Notes: generated by a model from the sequence alone, not told the origin. Shown: positions 1-12,481, counted from the stretch's first letter. The stretch is DNA of 64,000 nt from Schistocerca nitens (GCF_023898315.1 NC_064615.1:4846501-4910500), one strand, 5' to 3'. Numbers and translations: made by a program.

Positions 1-3000
1 CATGGTATATGTGACTTTGTCCTGTAGTTTTATGAACTTACTGCTCTATGCTGTTGATTATATTACGTGGGTTTTGGTTTTTGACATCTTTCGATCTAAT
101 GATTACTTGTGAGATCGATGCTGCCATTACTTCTTATGTGCTTCCAGATAATTGATCAGAAATGTGAAATGAATGTAGCATTTGAATTTAAAGAATGTTA
201 AGCCATGCCTTGAGCAACAGTTAAGAAATTCAGAAAGAGAGAACACTGTTCTGTTTAATCAAGTTGAAATGTCAGTTGACAGCCCACATATACATCACTT
301 TTAGGGTGGTGGGCACATTTATGTTTGATGTACATTTTGTATCGGAAACCTGGTAATCATAGTAGTTTCGGTAATGTTCATGGATGTTGTTTGAATGTGA
401 TAACTCGGTGTGTGCCGGATAAGAAATCAGTTATAGTTATGCTATCTGAACATGCGTTAATGACAACCTCACAGCTGCAGCCTGAATTAGCTAACTTTTC
501 ATTCTTTCCTTCCCCCCCCCCCCCCCCGAGACTCCCTTAATGCTGTAGAATTAAGATTTAAGGTGGGATTCCTATACAACGTCTGCAGGCTATGTCTGAC
601 ATTAAGCATTTGCCAAGCTGTACTGCTACAAATGGTATTATACGGGACTAGGGTCTCACAATGCATTGGCCACCCGCAGCGGCCTGAGCTGGTTGGAGAA
701 CAGTGTAGTTGCTGCTGGAAAGGAGGAAAAAGTAAGCATGTCCGAGGGAAAAGTACTATTTACATTAGTAAAAAAATAAGAAATTGCTGGGAATGGTTAA
801 AAAAATTCCTTATATCTACTGTGTGCTAATCACTAAACAAGGACCTAACTGTGGAGGATAATGCTTGGAGAGAAGTAGCGGAATTTATGGAGAGAAAAAA
901 TAGGAAAAGTGCTATATATTTTCAGTTTATTCATATTGTTAGTTTATTTTCAGGCATATAATGCATATTACAATAAAAAATTATTTTTAGCATTGTCGTA
1001 CTTATTTTTATATTAAAAAAATTCAGTAATGCTAGGAGCATACTCAGTCCTGTTAGTGTGATTAATTTGCCAGGGTGTTATCACTGCACCTGTGCGGTAA
1101 AGGAATCTTGCGCAGAAAAAACCTCAGCATTTGCGTAACTGCCACTCCTTGCTGATGGTCAGAGATTTTCAGTTACTAATTGTTCATTTTTGTTTAGTTC
1201 GAAATAAGGCTCATTATTTTTCCGTAAGTAGGAGCTCTTAAGTAAACAGTGTAAACATGAAGCTACAGTAAATGACTTCTGGATTCGGACTGATTGGCCA
1301 AAAAAAGTCTAATTTGTGACCTAACAGAGCAATTTTCGGAAGCTCTCCTGGCTCAGGAAAGTAGTTGTTTTATTGGTTCTAGATGTTTAATCACATTTGG
1401 GTGTAATTGAAATGCCTTCTCACTGACAAAACTCCTCAGCTTGCCGATAATTTCTCAGGCTACTTTTGTCGAAAATTCCACTGTCTATTTTCTTCCCCTG
1501 TGATTAGAAGTCAATAAAAATAAATATGTAGTTCATGTCGATCACAGTAAGATGGACAGTAGAGGAAAAACAACTGTAATTGCAATACTATGAGCTTGAT
1601 GCGACAGGGAACAATCCACACATTTTCAGTCAATGTCTCCAACAGTTAGGAAATTGCCAGTTTTCTTCAAGTTCCTTAAGCTTAGATTCTGACTGGTCAG
1701 ATGAAATTGGTGGTGAAAGGATTCCGTAATTTTTTTATGTAAGACTCGCAGCACAGCTTGTATGATTTTTGCTAATGTAAAGAGGTATTCTGAATGCAAG
1801 TGCCAATGATCTGAATATTTATCCTGTTGCCATAAATCTAAAAACAAAATAAAATAAGGTGTAACATTAAATTCTGCTCCCAGTAAAGGAAGTAAATGGG
1901 CACTAGCTAATACACTTGTCTTTTGACCTTGCTTTTAATTTTATAATTTTATATTTATATTAAATTATTTTTGTAACTTATTTAACAGAAGTATACCCAA
2001 GTCCATATGATGATCGTGAAGCAAGTAACAGAGATGTGGAAGATATAAAGTTATTCAGACTACTCAGCAAGAGACACATTAAAATAACAAAATCTAGGAT
2101 TTGATGAATTCTTGGTAGGACGAGGGAGGAACCATTTGGTGAACACTGGCCGAATAAAAATGTGACAATGTTGATTTTTTTTTTTAAATCGCTAGCAGTG
2201 GAAAAAGTCGTAGTTGATCAGTGAAGCCAAAAGAACAACATAGCAGGCATAAGCTTATGGGTTTGGAACATTGCACTTCAGTTGACTCTTCGTGTTCTGT
2301 GTGGCGTTAGACAGAATACTTAACACTTAAGAATTCCAACGCCATCAACTGTGGACAATACTGGTGTAGCACAACCTAATTATACATAGATGGAAACGCA
2401 AGCTTACCAGCCATCTTAATAGTGCATGTAGCTTTTATGACTTACAATATACTGTTTTCATTTTTTTATACTGTCTGCCTCATAAATAAATCAATAACAC
2501 ATTAATGAAGACTTCTGATTTTACGTACCCAAATGTTAGTTACCTGTACTTAAAGGGTACGGGGAACTGGGAGAGGAATCGTCCTTGGTATCTAATGGGA
2601 GAGATGTTAAGAGTGACCTTCCTTAGTCCTTTTTGAAAATTGGTGGTATTTCAGCGTTTCCCTCACATAGCTGTAGTTGAATGTCTTCAACTTCTAACAT
2701 TAGATAAAACCACTGCTTGGTTTACCTCTGACAAAAAAATCAGAACCACAGATTTTGAGATGTATGATGGAACTTTTACTGTGCTAAAACGATGTAAAAC
2801 AAATGTTATACTCACACTTTTAAAATGCTCAGAGAAGCTTCAACAATGTTTTAAGATGTCTAAATTTCAAAAACATACCCTGGGAGGTCACAACACTAGC
2901 ACCTTACTTACTGCAAATCAAGCTTTGGGTAAAACAATAATTTGTGCTCACTCGTCATATCGGTACAAATACTAGATACAAACTAATGCTGTGTGGCTGG

Positions 3001-3631
3001 TGGCCTATACAGGGCTTGCCAGCTATATGACAATTGCACTATGTCCGGTGCATGCATCACACTGCATCGGAATCCCACCTTTAGAGGGAAGTGGACTTGT
3101 GAAGAGTTTAATGTGATCTCAACATTTAATGTTGTAAGAAGAGTTTGAATCACTTTTCAATGTTCCACAGCACTTTAGGAGTGTGTTAGTAGAATTTGGA
3201 ACACATGTTAAGAAGTCAGTGGAAAGTCATAACATGCACATGACCTGTTAGATATTATTTGGTGGCTTTATAGAGCACCTTTCACAAGAGGCAGGTATCA
3301 AAGTTGGCAATTTAATTTGGGATAGTTTATGAACAAAGCATATCCCATAGAGAATGTAAATAATTCCTCCACAAATCATGTAAGTGTAATTTCATCTTAA
3401 TTGCAGACACCACAGCACTGTGTATCAGTTGGTGGAAAATTAAGATGTTATGATTGTAAGATGGGTGTAATCTTTCTCCAAAATCTTAAAATTGTGTATT
3501 GTTGCTAACAATTCAGCTTATGTAAACTGACATCCGATAGTATCCAAATAAGGCTTTTCATATTTCTTTGCTGTCTAAATATCCCAATAAGTAACACACC
3601 TGAAATTTTATGCTCATTCTTATTCTTTCAG
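1..3631. other. Non-coding stretch, probably intron of the ATP synthase f gene
   Basis: I see no gene or recognisable transposon here. The stretch is AT-rich and carries a run of C at 512-527. An acceptor-like site near 1986 is followed by about 38 open codons that match nothing I know. Because the next exon downstream begins in the middle of the subunit f coding sequence, this stretch is probably the upstream intron; the exon for the N-terminal half is not visible in the window. Confidence 0.5.
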
Positions 3632-3748
3632 CTTGGTGGAGATGGCAACACAAATATGTGCAGCCGAAGCGACCAGGGATTGCTCCGTTCTTTCAAATAA
3701 CAGCTGGTGCTATGCTCTTCTTTTATTGCATCAATTATGGAAAACTGA
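3632..3748 (+). CDS. ATPsynF: ATP synthase subunit f, mitochondrial: penultimate coding exon
   Basis: The exon is bounded by an AG acceptor (pyrimidine-rich TTCTTTCAG ending at 3631) and a consensus GTGAGT donor at 3749. Its frame, entered after two bases, reads WWRWQHKYVQPKRPG, then APFFQ, a hydrophobic segment (AMLFFYCINY) and GKL. This is the conserved C-terminal core and single membrane-spanning helix of subunit f, a small membrane subunit of the mitochondrial F1Fo ATP synthase that supports dimerisation in the inner membrane. The one leftover base joins to the exon at 8951 in phase, giving Lys after GKL. The N-terminal half of this roughly 105-residue family must be encoded upstream of the window. 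The identification rests on recall of the insect family. Confidence 0.93.
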
Positions 3749-4165
3749 GTGAGTTGCATTATGTTTTGTCATATAATATAGTAGCCTAATAGCTACACTT
3801 TGGATATACTTTTTACACACCTCATTTTCTCCATCAAATGAGACACTGGAATCAAAGACCAAAAGCACAGCACAAAGTTATGAGAAAAATAAGTGTTTGT
3901 GTATATCAAATTTATAGACGAACTGTCAGTCTCGTAGGTCTGACTTAATAAGTCAAGTCTCAGCACCCTATATTTCCTATACAATAAAAATATATTAAAA
4001 TAATGTATCCACTTTACGGTATGAAATATTAATTAGTAATTGGTGTTACATTATTTATTTCTGTCCACAAAATTTCCTATAATAGGCCAGTATCTTTTGA
4101 CAGTGCTGTTGTTTGTAATTAGTATGAAACTGGAATCATAACATAAACAACAGATAAGAAATGAA

Positions 4166-4166
<1 letters not shown>

Positions 4167-4231
<65 letters not shown>
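4167..4231. repeat. (CA)n microsatellite
   Basis: About 32 uninterrupted CA units in the last intron of the ATP synthase f gene. Confidence 0.98.
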
Positions 4232-4232
<1 letters not shown>

Positions 4233-6000
4233 TATTACCTATTCAAACATGTCATGGTCTTAGTTATTGTTTTCATTGAGCAGATTATTGGCTTGAGGTT
4301 CAGATAAAATTGCCAATTTACCTGTGATCAGAGTTGTTCTACGTAATTGATGTTAACACTAAATTATGCTGCAGCAGTAACAGTTATGCAGTGCATAGCA
4401 ATAAAATTAAGCTTTGTCCTTTGGGCCCATTTGGAAATGGGTATTAGATAAATTGGTGGCAGCTTTTTGGAAATGTTTATCATATAACATGGGTCTACAG
4501 CGTAGGTAAAGATTGTTCACCATAAAATAAACAGATGTCAGGAGCATGTATATGTGCTACAGAATCAAATTGAGGATGGTGTGCTTGAGCCCCTTATGGT
4601 TCACATTGCCTCAAATTGAAATATGGTAGTAAAAAGGTCGTCATATGTGGAGAGACAAAACAAAGCATCTGTAGTAATTTGTGGAAGCAAACAACAGCAC
4701 CACAGCTAGGGAAAAGTATGTTAAAATGACTTTCCAAACCGAAAAATCTGCTGGTACTTGCAGAAAAAATTACATAGCTGGTGTGAAAGGAAGAGTTGCT
4801 AAGAGCTTTACTTGAGAAATATAAGGATTGGGAAAAGATTTTGAGGTGACATTCGGTTAGAACTCAGACTTTTCATTTCCTAAACCCATCCTCAAATATA
4901 ATGTGAAAGGCTGTTAAACTAGAAAAAGATTTGACCACCACTTTCTCGCAGCATTTATGAGAGTGAATAACAGAATAAATTGTCAGCTCCAGCAGTGTGC
5001 TAAGAAATGTGAAATAATACAAGTAATTTAAGCAGCCATAGGCTGCACTGATTTCATTTAAAAGGGAAGAAATGTGTTGTAACATTACTACTTGCTTTGT
5101 GGGTGACACTGAGTGTATTTGATATTGGGCTAAAATTTTTTGTATTACAGTTTTTGCGGTGCGAAAAAATGCTGTTTTAGTGCACCAGCATATTAAAGAT
5201 GTTAAACATGTTATTGTGCTACAAAAAGCGCTCTTGTACTTATAAGTGCAATAAAAGACTCTCCAGTTGTGTAATATCTCCACTGATTATGTAGAAGTGT
5301 AAGCTTTGTTAAGCAACTTACAGGGTAGGAAGCCAAATCAATTAAATTTACAAACTTTGATGATATCTGTGTAATATACACAAATGGTGCCGAGTAGTGT
5401 ACTGCACTCGATTAAAGGAATAGCTGAATTCTGGTCAGGTATTCAATTTTAATTCACAAAATGTTCGAAACCCAATTCAATTGATCAGATATGTCAGCGA
5501 CTGGTCAAAAGAGGAAATGGAATATTTTTGAAATGCTTTCAGATTATTAGTGCCTTTGAATCCATTGTTGCCTTTTTGATGTTGTTTAGAACATTCTTTG
5601 TACATTTTTGAAACTCGCGGACAAAGTACGGGATAACCATACTTATTTAATGTAGAAATGATGTGTGGTTGGTGGACCACTCCAGTCCTGCAGTTTCAGA
5701 TAAAAGTTAGCAAGTGCATACTTGGTGGCAGCAACAGTGGAAAATGTTTGCATCACATTCATCATCGTGTCATTTGTGAGGATCGCTTAGGTCACTTAAA
5801 TTCAGTAAGAACGAAAAGTTATTGGAAACATTAAGTGAAACCACACATCAGTAGATCAAAGGATTTGATTCCTGTTAACTTTTGGTACACTTAACAATAT
5901 AACTGGAAAAAAAAAAGTGCCATTGATGGCCGGAAGCCCCATTTGGGGAAGTTCGATCTGAGTTGCAAGTCTTATTTCAGTTGGTGCCACATTGTGTGAT
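4232..6000. other. Intronic sequence, nothing recognised
   Basis: AT-rich intron. A 136-codon open frame exists on the minus strand (5283-4873), but it is Cys/Tyr-rich, has no recognisable domain and reads like chance translation of AT-rich DNA. Confidence 0.5.
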
Positions 6001-6150
6001 GTGGTGGTGGTGGTGGTGGTGGTGGTGGTGGTAGGATGACAACAACACAAGTCAACAAGTGGAGGAAAATCTCCAACCTGGCCAGGAATTGAACCCTGGC
6101 CTGCTGCATGGTATGTGTTTCATGTTACCATTCAACTAAGCAGGTAGACA
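6001..6150 (-). mobile_element. tRNA-derived SINE with (CCA)n tail
   Basis: Read on the minus strand, a tRNA-like body has an A-box-like stretch at 6138-6128 (TAGTTGAATGG) and a B-box match GGTTCAATTCC at 6095-6085. It is followed by about 50 bases and then a (CCA)n simple repeat, seen on the plus strand as (GGT)n at 6001-6033. A tRNA head, a short body and a microsatellite tail are the usual layout of a tRNA-derived SINE. Its internal pol III promoter would lie in the A and B boxes. The exact 5' boundary is uncertain. Confidence 0.65.
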
Positions 6151-6505
6151 GTATAATTGTAAACAGGCCTCTATTGTTACAAATGTAGTTATTTAAAAAA
6201 CGCATACTAATTTCTTTGTGCCACACCCTTCTCTGGATGTCAGGAAAACAGTGTTAAGTGATTGAAGAGATTTTAAAACTGTAGAAGTTAACAGAACTGT
6301 GGGGAGGACAGTTGAGAGCTTAGATGTGCAGGCAAACCAAAAGTAACATAAACAAACCAGGGAGCAGCATATAAAAAAACTGTGAATGTATTGGAGTTGC
6401 TTGAAACCCAGTAGTGGAGGTGCATAAAACTGTAAAATATAGGTCAATTTTGTCCTGGGGACTAAGTGACACTTCTCTCCCATCCCTGAGGAAGTGTGAG
6501 GTGTG

Positions 6506-6507
<2 letters not shown>

Positions 6508-6543
<36 letters not shown>
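6508..6543. repeat. (GT)n microsatellite
   Basis: About 18 GT units. Minus-strand open frames across it are translations of the repeat and not genes. Confidence 0.95.
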
Positions 6544-6544
<1 letters not shown>

Positions 6545-6849
6545 AGCAGCACTAAACATTTCGCCTCCCGAAGGTAAGTACTTCATAATTACTGTCTCTT
6601 AATTTTGTAGGTAAAGGAGAAATGGATGTCTTTGAGGACTGAACAGGTGGTACACTATATAAAAGGAGAGGTCCCCAGTGACGGGATGGCTTTGTGAAAC
6701 AGTCAATGTCATGATGTAGATGAAGATCCCAGGAATCTCATCCTGCAGCCATTCACCCTGGTAGGCATCGTTTGCAAGTAATTGATGAAGGCAAAAATTG
6801 GAATGTCACATGACACACTGTACCTTTAAATACTGTAGTAGTGTAATAC

Positions 6850-6943
6850 AGGTTGGTTGCACAGTGTAATGGTTAAGGTACAGTTTACACATGCAAGATG
6901 TTGTGGGTTTGAATCTCATCAGGTGCTTTGTTTTTTTTTTTTT
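6850..6943 (+). mobile_element. tRNA-like SINE fragment
   Basis: A tRNA-like segment has an A-box-like GTAATGGTTAAGGTA at 6866-6880 and a B-box-like GGGTTTGAATCTC at 6905-6917. It is followed by GTGCTTTG and a T run that could act as a pol III terminator. The minus-strand unit at 8585-8690 shares the same B-box context and the GTGCTTTG extension, so the two look like copies of one SINE family and not functional tRNAs; no acceptor stem can be closed. Confidence 0.55.
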
Positions 6944-7084
6944 ATCTGTATCAAAGTGACTTTGACCATTACTTTTATTCAATTATGTGGTTTAAATGTT
7001 AATTTTTTGTACTTCTATTTCTTTGTCACCTCATTTGAATCATAATATTAACTAAATTCACCCTATTTTTCCTGTTATTCTCTT

Positions 7085-8060
7085 TCTATTTGGAACAGAA
7101 CACAGCATGTTGTTATCAATGGAGAGACGTCTACAGACGTTAAGGTAACCTCTGGCGTGCCACAGGGGAGTGTTATGAGACCATTGCTTTTCACAATATA
7201 TATAAATGACCTAGTAGATAGTGTTAGAAGTTCCATGCGGCTTTTCGCGGATGATGCTGTAGTATACAGAGAAGTTGCAGCATTAGAAAATTGTAGCGAA
7301 ATGCAGGAAGATCTGCAGCGGATAGGCACTTGTTGCAGGGAGTGGAAACTGTCCCTTAACATAGACAGATGTAATGTATTGCGAATACATAGAAAGAAGG
7401 ATCCTTTATTGTATGATTATATGATAGCGGAACAAACACTGGTAGCAGTTACTTCTGTAAAATATCTGGGAGTATGCGTGTGGAACGGTTTGAAGTGGAA
7501 TGATCATATAAAATTAATTGTTGGTAAGGTGGGTACCAGGTTGAGATTCATTGGGAGAGTGCTTAGAAAATGTAGTCCATCAACAAAGGAGGTGGCTTAC
7601 AAAACATTCGTTCGACCTATTCTTGAGTATTGCTCATCAGTGTGGGATCCGTACCAGATCGGGTTGACGGAGGAGATAGAGAAGATCCAAAGAAGAGCTG
7701 CGCGTTTCGTCACAGGGTTATTTGGTAAGCGTGATAGCGTTACGGAGATAAGCAAACTCAAGTGGCAGACTCTGCAAGAGATGCGCTCTGCATCGCGGTG
7801 TAGCTTGCTCGCCAGGTTTCGAGAGGGTGCGTTTCTGGATGAGGTATCGAATATATTGCTTCCCCCAACTTATACCTCCCGAGGAGATCACGGATGTAAA
7901 ATTAGAGAGATTAGAGCGCGCACTGAGGCTTTAAGACAGTCGTTCTTCCCGCGAACCATACGCGACTGGAACAGGAAAGGGAGGTAATGACAGTGGCACG
8001 TCAAGTGCCCTCCGCCACACACCGTTGGGTGGCTTGCGGAATATAAATGTAGATGTAGAA
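7085..8060 (+). mobile_element. 5'-truncated non-LTR retrotransposon (CR1/jockey-like)
   Basis: The 3' end of a LINE, cut off just upstream of reverse-transcriptase motif B-type sequence. It carries the RT C-terminal half, a short 3' UTR and a short repetitive end (TGTAGATGTAGA at 8048-8059). It sits in sense orientation inside the last intron of the ATP synthase f gene. No target-site duplication is evident. The family name is by motif style only; CR1/Daphne-type and jockey-type elements share these motifs. Confidence 0.85.
7091..7987 (+). pseudogene. Reverse transcriptase, C-terminal fragment of LINE
   Basis: The frame is open from about 7091 to the stop at 7985-7987. In order it shows the TSGVPQGS motif, LLFTIYINDL, the catalytic FADD box within RLFADDAVVY, and the C-terminal signatures LNIDRC, YLGVCV and IQRRAARFVTGL with a following SVTEISKLKWQ. 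The usual EN domain and RT N-terminus are missing, so the fragment cannot encode an active enzyme. No frameshift is visible in what remains, which suggests a fairly recent insertion. There is no authentic start codon; the frame simply enters from the truncation point. Confidence 0.85.
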
Positions 8061-8584
8061 CTCTTGTTCATGTGAATTTAATCATTTATATTTATCTACC
8101 GTAGTATTTCAACATTTGTAAATTTTGGTATTTCAATTAAAAACAAAAGACGACATAATCTTTTATTGACTGTGGAAAGGTGTCAAAAATGTATTTTTGC
8201 TTGCTATGCAATTTTCTTGGATGGCAATTGTCAAAGAGCTTTAAAACATAAATTCCTATTGCACTGTGCATGAAATAATGCAGATGAAGATTTAAGTGAG
8301 AAGGGATCATAAGCAAAATGAAACTAAAGTGAAATGAGGAACAGAAATAACAAATGCAATAATATGGAAGAAAAATAGGATGATAAAATCAAAGAAATTA
8401 CATTGAAGTTAATACATAAACTGAAATCGCAGGGAAAAGTACGATAGGAAGAAAATTGCTTGCAAATGAAAAAATTAATACTTTGATTAAAATGACATGA
8501 CAGAGGAAAAGAAATAAAAGAAACAAATTTAAACCAGTCAATTGAATAAAAGTAAGCCATTTTGTTAAAGACTTAAAAATAAAA
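8061..8584. other. Intronic AT-rich sequence, nothing recognised
   Basis: A-rich on the plus strand. The hydrophobic minus-strand open frames here are translations of A-rich DNA and show no domain. Confidence 0.5.
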
Positions 8585-8690
8585 TTAAAAAATTCCAAAG
8601 CACGTAATGAGATTTGAACCCACACTCTTGCATCAGAAGACTGGACCTTAGCTGTTAGGCTAAGTAATCAACCTGTTACATTACTATGTA
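8585..8690 (-). mobile_element. tRNA-like SINE fragment
   Basis: On the minus strand an A-box-like AGCCTAACAGCTAA (8662-8649) and a B-box GGGTTCAAATC (8621-8611) are spaced as in a tRNA gene. They are followed by ACGTGCTTTG and a T-rich tail, shared with the unit at 6850-6943. A functional tRNA is unlikely because no matching acceptor stem is visible. Confidence 0.55.
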
Positions 8691-8950
8691 AAGCTACAGA
8701 GTGTCGTGTGAAATTATACCAGCATCACCATAATGATGGCATCAAAAGATGGATCCCACTACTGGAGACCTCTGCTTGTGAGGTGGAAGTTGTATGGTGA
8801 GGCCATACAGAAGGTGAAAATTCTAAAAGTGTACTTACAGTGTAATGTGTATGGTGACAGTGCCCACTGTTCAGTTTGGTAGTGGTTAAGTCCAACTTTC
8901 CACTTTCGTAGTGCAAACATGAATTGATTTTATTCTTTCTTCTTTTTCAG

Positions 8951-8982
8951 AGAGGCACCGTAACTACAAGTATCACTGGTAA
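8951..8982 (+). CDS. ATPsynF: ATP synthase subunit f, mitochondrial: terminal coding exon
   Basis: After a strong acceptor (TTCTTTTTCAG ending at 8950) the exon completes the codon left open at 3748 and reads KRHRNYKYHW then TAA at 8980-8982. HRNYKYH at the extreme C-terminus is the insect subunit f ending. The spliced-out intron (3749-8950, 5.2 kb) starts GT, ends AG and holds the SINEs and LINE listed here. The exon is only 32 bases of coding sequence, too short to be found by open-frame length, and is identified by phase, splice site and family match together. Confidence 0.9.
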
Positions 8983-9066
8983 ACATTAAAACAGCACCAA
9001 GCATATTTTGTGGATAATCTAGCAAACACAATGTATTAGTGTTGAAAACTTTATTCCTGTACAGTG

Positions 9067-9072
9067 AATAAA
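9067..9072 (+). terminator. Poly(A) signal of ATP synthase f gene
   Basis: AATAAA, 85 bases after the stop codon, in a position expected for 3' end formation of this transcript. Confidence 0.75.
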
Positions 9073-9099
9073 GTGAAATTAATGAATATGTTGTAAATA

Positions 9100-10507
9100 T
9101 GTCTGAATGTGCAATGTAGTGTCAGCATTTACTGATGTATTGTTAATCGATACCCTAAACACAAAGATTTTATGTGGTAATATATAGATAGCTACATGAA
9201 TTTGTTCTTGAATATTGATTTATGACAAGATGTTAAACTTGTAGTGCAGGAGAGGAAAGTAGGAAAGGTGTGCCAGTAAATATAGTCCTTAATGGATTAC
9301 AATCACTGTGCCAATCTTTAAATTGAAACATTAAATATTGAGAATTGATGATAGATTTTCAGGTGTTAGGCATTTATCCAGCTATCATTTACATGCCCTT
9401 ATTTGGGGTTCATTGGTGATTGACTTAATGAAATGATCGTGGTAGTTCATGATTGATGTTTGGTAGTATATATACTATTATGAAAAGTTGTGGGCTTAAA
9501 TCCTCTCATGGGATGAGGATTTGCATTTGACATAGACAGCATTTGTGTGTTTTGGGGGGCAGGGCAGGGCAGGCCAGAACAGGACAAAAGCTTGGACATT
9601 GTCAGTGGCAACATTTCCCATGTGGCATAATCTTTAGGAGGGTCATTTCCTATTACATTCAGTGTAGGTTCAGTAAGCTCTGGTACTTATCAAGTTAAAT
9701 GTGCACGTGCACGGTCACAGATATGGGTGCACTCTAGAGCTGCGCCCCCTCCCCCTCCCTTTTAGGCAGTCTGTGCAGTGTTAATAGATCCATGACTCAC
9801 TTGCTTTGGTGTAAGGGCATCTGGTGATAAACTCCAGCTGCCGCACTACGTCCAAGGAGGACCTCAGAATAATAAAATACAATAAGAAACTAAATATTTG
9901 CACTAATACGAAATATATGTAGAAATCCCACCTGTGTATTACTTAATTATAAATACCTTTAAAATAAAATTAATTACGACATGCTTGCTTGTTTATAGAT
10001 GATGAGGGTACGGGAAACTTTGCACTCCCTAACGCTTATGGGAAGAATCTCAAATTTAATTAAGCAAAAATGTTGTTGTAACCTCGCATGTTGCCCCACA
10101 TAATCGAGTGATTACTGGTATTTTCTAAGTTACAGAATTCAGATACAAAACATTACAATAAAAATCACCCTTTTTAGTTTTTCATATACAAAAGAAACTT
10201 CGTCATATTTGCATTTGCTTTTCATTCATTACTGTTTGATTCAAAACGTCTGAACCATTCTTGGGGTTTTACTTTAATAGCAAACTATTTTGACATACAT
10301 CAGGTAAGTACATAACCTTTTTGTGTTGTTGTTGTTGTTGTTCTTTCAAGGTCAAATAGCCAAATGGGCTTTAAAAGAAATCTGAGCTGTTAATGTCAAA
10401 TTATTTTTTATATATTGGAATTACTTCTATTAATATTATATTTCTATATATCCATTTATTGTTGTTCTTTTTTCACCATTTAAGTTTCATGTGTACTGGG
10501 GCAAATA
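9100..10507. other. Intergenic, nothing clearly recognised
   Basis: AT-rich intergenic DNA. A weak tRNA/B-box-like stretch (GTGGGCTTAAATCC, 9490-9503) may be a SINE relic. A (GTT)n run lies near 10325-10341. No coding feature is supported. Confidence 0.4.
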
Positions 10508-11911
10508 CACTGCTGGCCACCGTAAATGCAACACCCTGAAGGAAGCATCCGAATCAAGTGAAATTTACACCATGGGTTTGCAGCGATGAGATATAAAACT
10601 GATTAGAATTTCAGCGTAGACGCACATCACGCGCACCTGTGGCGCCACCTCATAGCGCCATTTAAGGCTTGGCGATTTCGACGATTGTACGTTCGGCAGG
10701 TGTGTTTACCTTGTGGTTGTTTCACAAGACGATCGGTTATGCCTCGTAGACAACAGTGAACATCGTTTGATCAAGTATCCGAGTTCGACAGAGGAAGGAT
10801 AGTGGCTTACATTGTGGATTATCATACAGAGAAATCGCTAGTCGTTTTGGACGAAACCAAACAACTGTAATGCGGATATGTGACCGTTGGGTGCAGGAGG
10901 GTACGACGGACCGACGTGGTCGATCGCATTCACCTCGGTGCACCACTGCACGTGCTGATAGGCAAATTGTGCGCATGGCAGTGACGGATCGCTCAGTGAC
11001 ATCCCGAACCATAGCACAGCACATTGCGTCTGTAACGCATCATCCAGTGTCTGCGTGTACCATTCGACGCCGTTTACAGCAGAGTGGTCTGTCCGCAAGA
11101 CGTCCATTGCTTCGTCTACCATTGACGCAGAACCACAGACGTCTCCGTCACCAATGGTGTGATGACAGACGGATGTGGACGGCAGAATGGAATGACGTCG
11201 TCTTTACTGACGAGGCACGCTTCTGTCTGCAGCACCACGATGGTCGGATTAGAGTGTGAAGACACCGTGGAGAGAGGATGCTGGACAGCTGCATTATGCA
11301 CCGCCACACTGGTCTTGCACCGGGTATTATGGTATGGGGTGGTATTGGATATTACTCTCGCACGCCTCTAGTACGCATTGCCGGTACTTTAAATAGACGG
11401 CGCTACATATCTGAGGTGCTGGAGCCAGTTGTCCTTCTTTACCTTCAGGGCTCGGCCACAGCCATATTTCAACAGGATAATGCGCGACCACACGTGGCAC
11501 GCATTGTCCAAAGGTTCTTCGTCAATAACCAGATTGAATTGCTTCCCTGGCCAGCTCGCTCTCCGGATCTTTCGCCGATAGAAAACATGTGGTCCATGGT
11601 TGCTCAACGAGTGACCCAGATTACATCCCCAGCTGCCACACCAGATGATCTTTGGCAACATGTGGAAGCTGCTTGGGCTGTTGTACTCCAGGAACACATC
11701 CAACGTCTCTTTGACTCAATGCCGAGACGTGTGGCAGCGGTGATCTCCAACAATGGCGGCTACTCTGGCTACTGATTCTGGCAGGAACCACATGTCACAG
11801 ACGTCTGTAAACGTAATCATTTGATACTTGGTCAACATGTCATCTACAAAATAAATCTTGTTGTGCTACCTCTTGTCTTTCTTGGTGTTGCATTTACGGT
11901 GGCCAGCAGTG
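10508..11911 (+). mobile_element. Tc1-like DNA transposon (DD34E), inactive
   Basis: The element is flanked by TA at 10506-10507 and 11912-11913, the target duplication of Tc1/mariner transposons. The two ends are perfect inverted repeats of 28 bases (10508-10535 and 11884-11911) beginning CACTGCTGGCCACCGTAAAT. Total length is 1404 bp, close to a full-length element. It encodes one broken transposase gene on the plus strand. The intact termini mean that it could still be moved by transposase supplied in trans. Confidence 0.95.
10740..11775 (+). pseudogene. Tc1-like transposase (broken)
   Basis: The start codon is probably ATG 10740 (MPRRQQ), followed directly by a TGA at codon 7. A frameshift lies near 10815-10820, where the paired HTH region (YREIASRFGRNQTTV) begins in another frame. 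The central part is open to 11256, then a TGA at 11257-11259 replaces the Trp normally found in RVWRHRGER. The C-terminal part is open to the stop at 11773. The catalytic triad is visible: FTDEARF, QQDNARPH and SPIENMW, with 34 residues between the second Asp and the Glu (DD34E). Two stops and a frameshift make it non-functional. Confidence 0.93.
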
Positions 11912-11913
11912 TA

Positions 11914-12481
11914 GGTTCTGCTTTAAGGGGCCTGTTACACTTGATCTAGTACAACCTTCCATTTATAATAACAAGTTTTACTGGCCTTTCAATGACCGTA
12001 CTATAGTGTGTTCATGCAATTCATGTCATTTGCATTATTATTTCAATAAGTATTTGGTTTGTGTGTGTTGTTCAGAAAAACATTGAGTTTGTTTTAGTGC
12101 AAGGAAAGAGTAACTAGACCTGATGCTGCACGGAGGTGGCTGCAGAGTCCATTCTCATTTTCTGGTTAACTATTCCAAAACAAGAATAAATTTGACTATC
12201 TGTATTATAGATAAGCGAACCATCTTCATATAACTTTCTAAACTCGTCCATATTATCAATCAGTAAATTCGAAATAGCACAAAATCCTTTTGTACAAAAT
12301 TCATATCAATTAGTATTACTGTCGTGTAGAAACCTGTAAAAACCCTTACCGGAAGTTTTGTAATTAAACCTACAAACCCTCATCAAAAAATAATAAACAA
12401 AATTATGTCAGTAATCTTAATCTGGAACTTGTTATTGGACTGACAGAATCATTCACTTGAAACAGTAATCTTGATACCATC

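Noticed and set aside
1986-2103. Acceptor-like site followed by about 38 open codons on the plus strand
   Set aside because: The translation does not match subunit f or any family I know, there is no donor, and a stop follows quickly.
2640-2975. 111-codon plus-strand open frame
   Set aside because: Starts at a non-ATG codon and has no recognisable motif.
4873-5283. 136-codon minus-strand open frame in the intron
   Set aside because: Composition fits AT-rich chance translation; no domain, splice or neighbour support.
6193-6586. Two minus-strand frames rich in Thr-His repeats
   Set aside because: They are translations of the (GT)n microsatellite.
6850-6925. Possible functional tRNA gene
   Set aside because: A and B boxes are present but no acceptor or anticodon stems can be drawn, and a related copy with the same extension indicates a SINE.
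10737-11371. Several overlapping frames on both strands in the Tc1 element
   Set aside because: Shadow frames of the single broken transposase.
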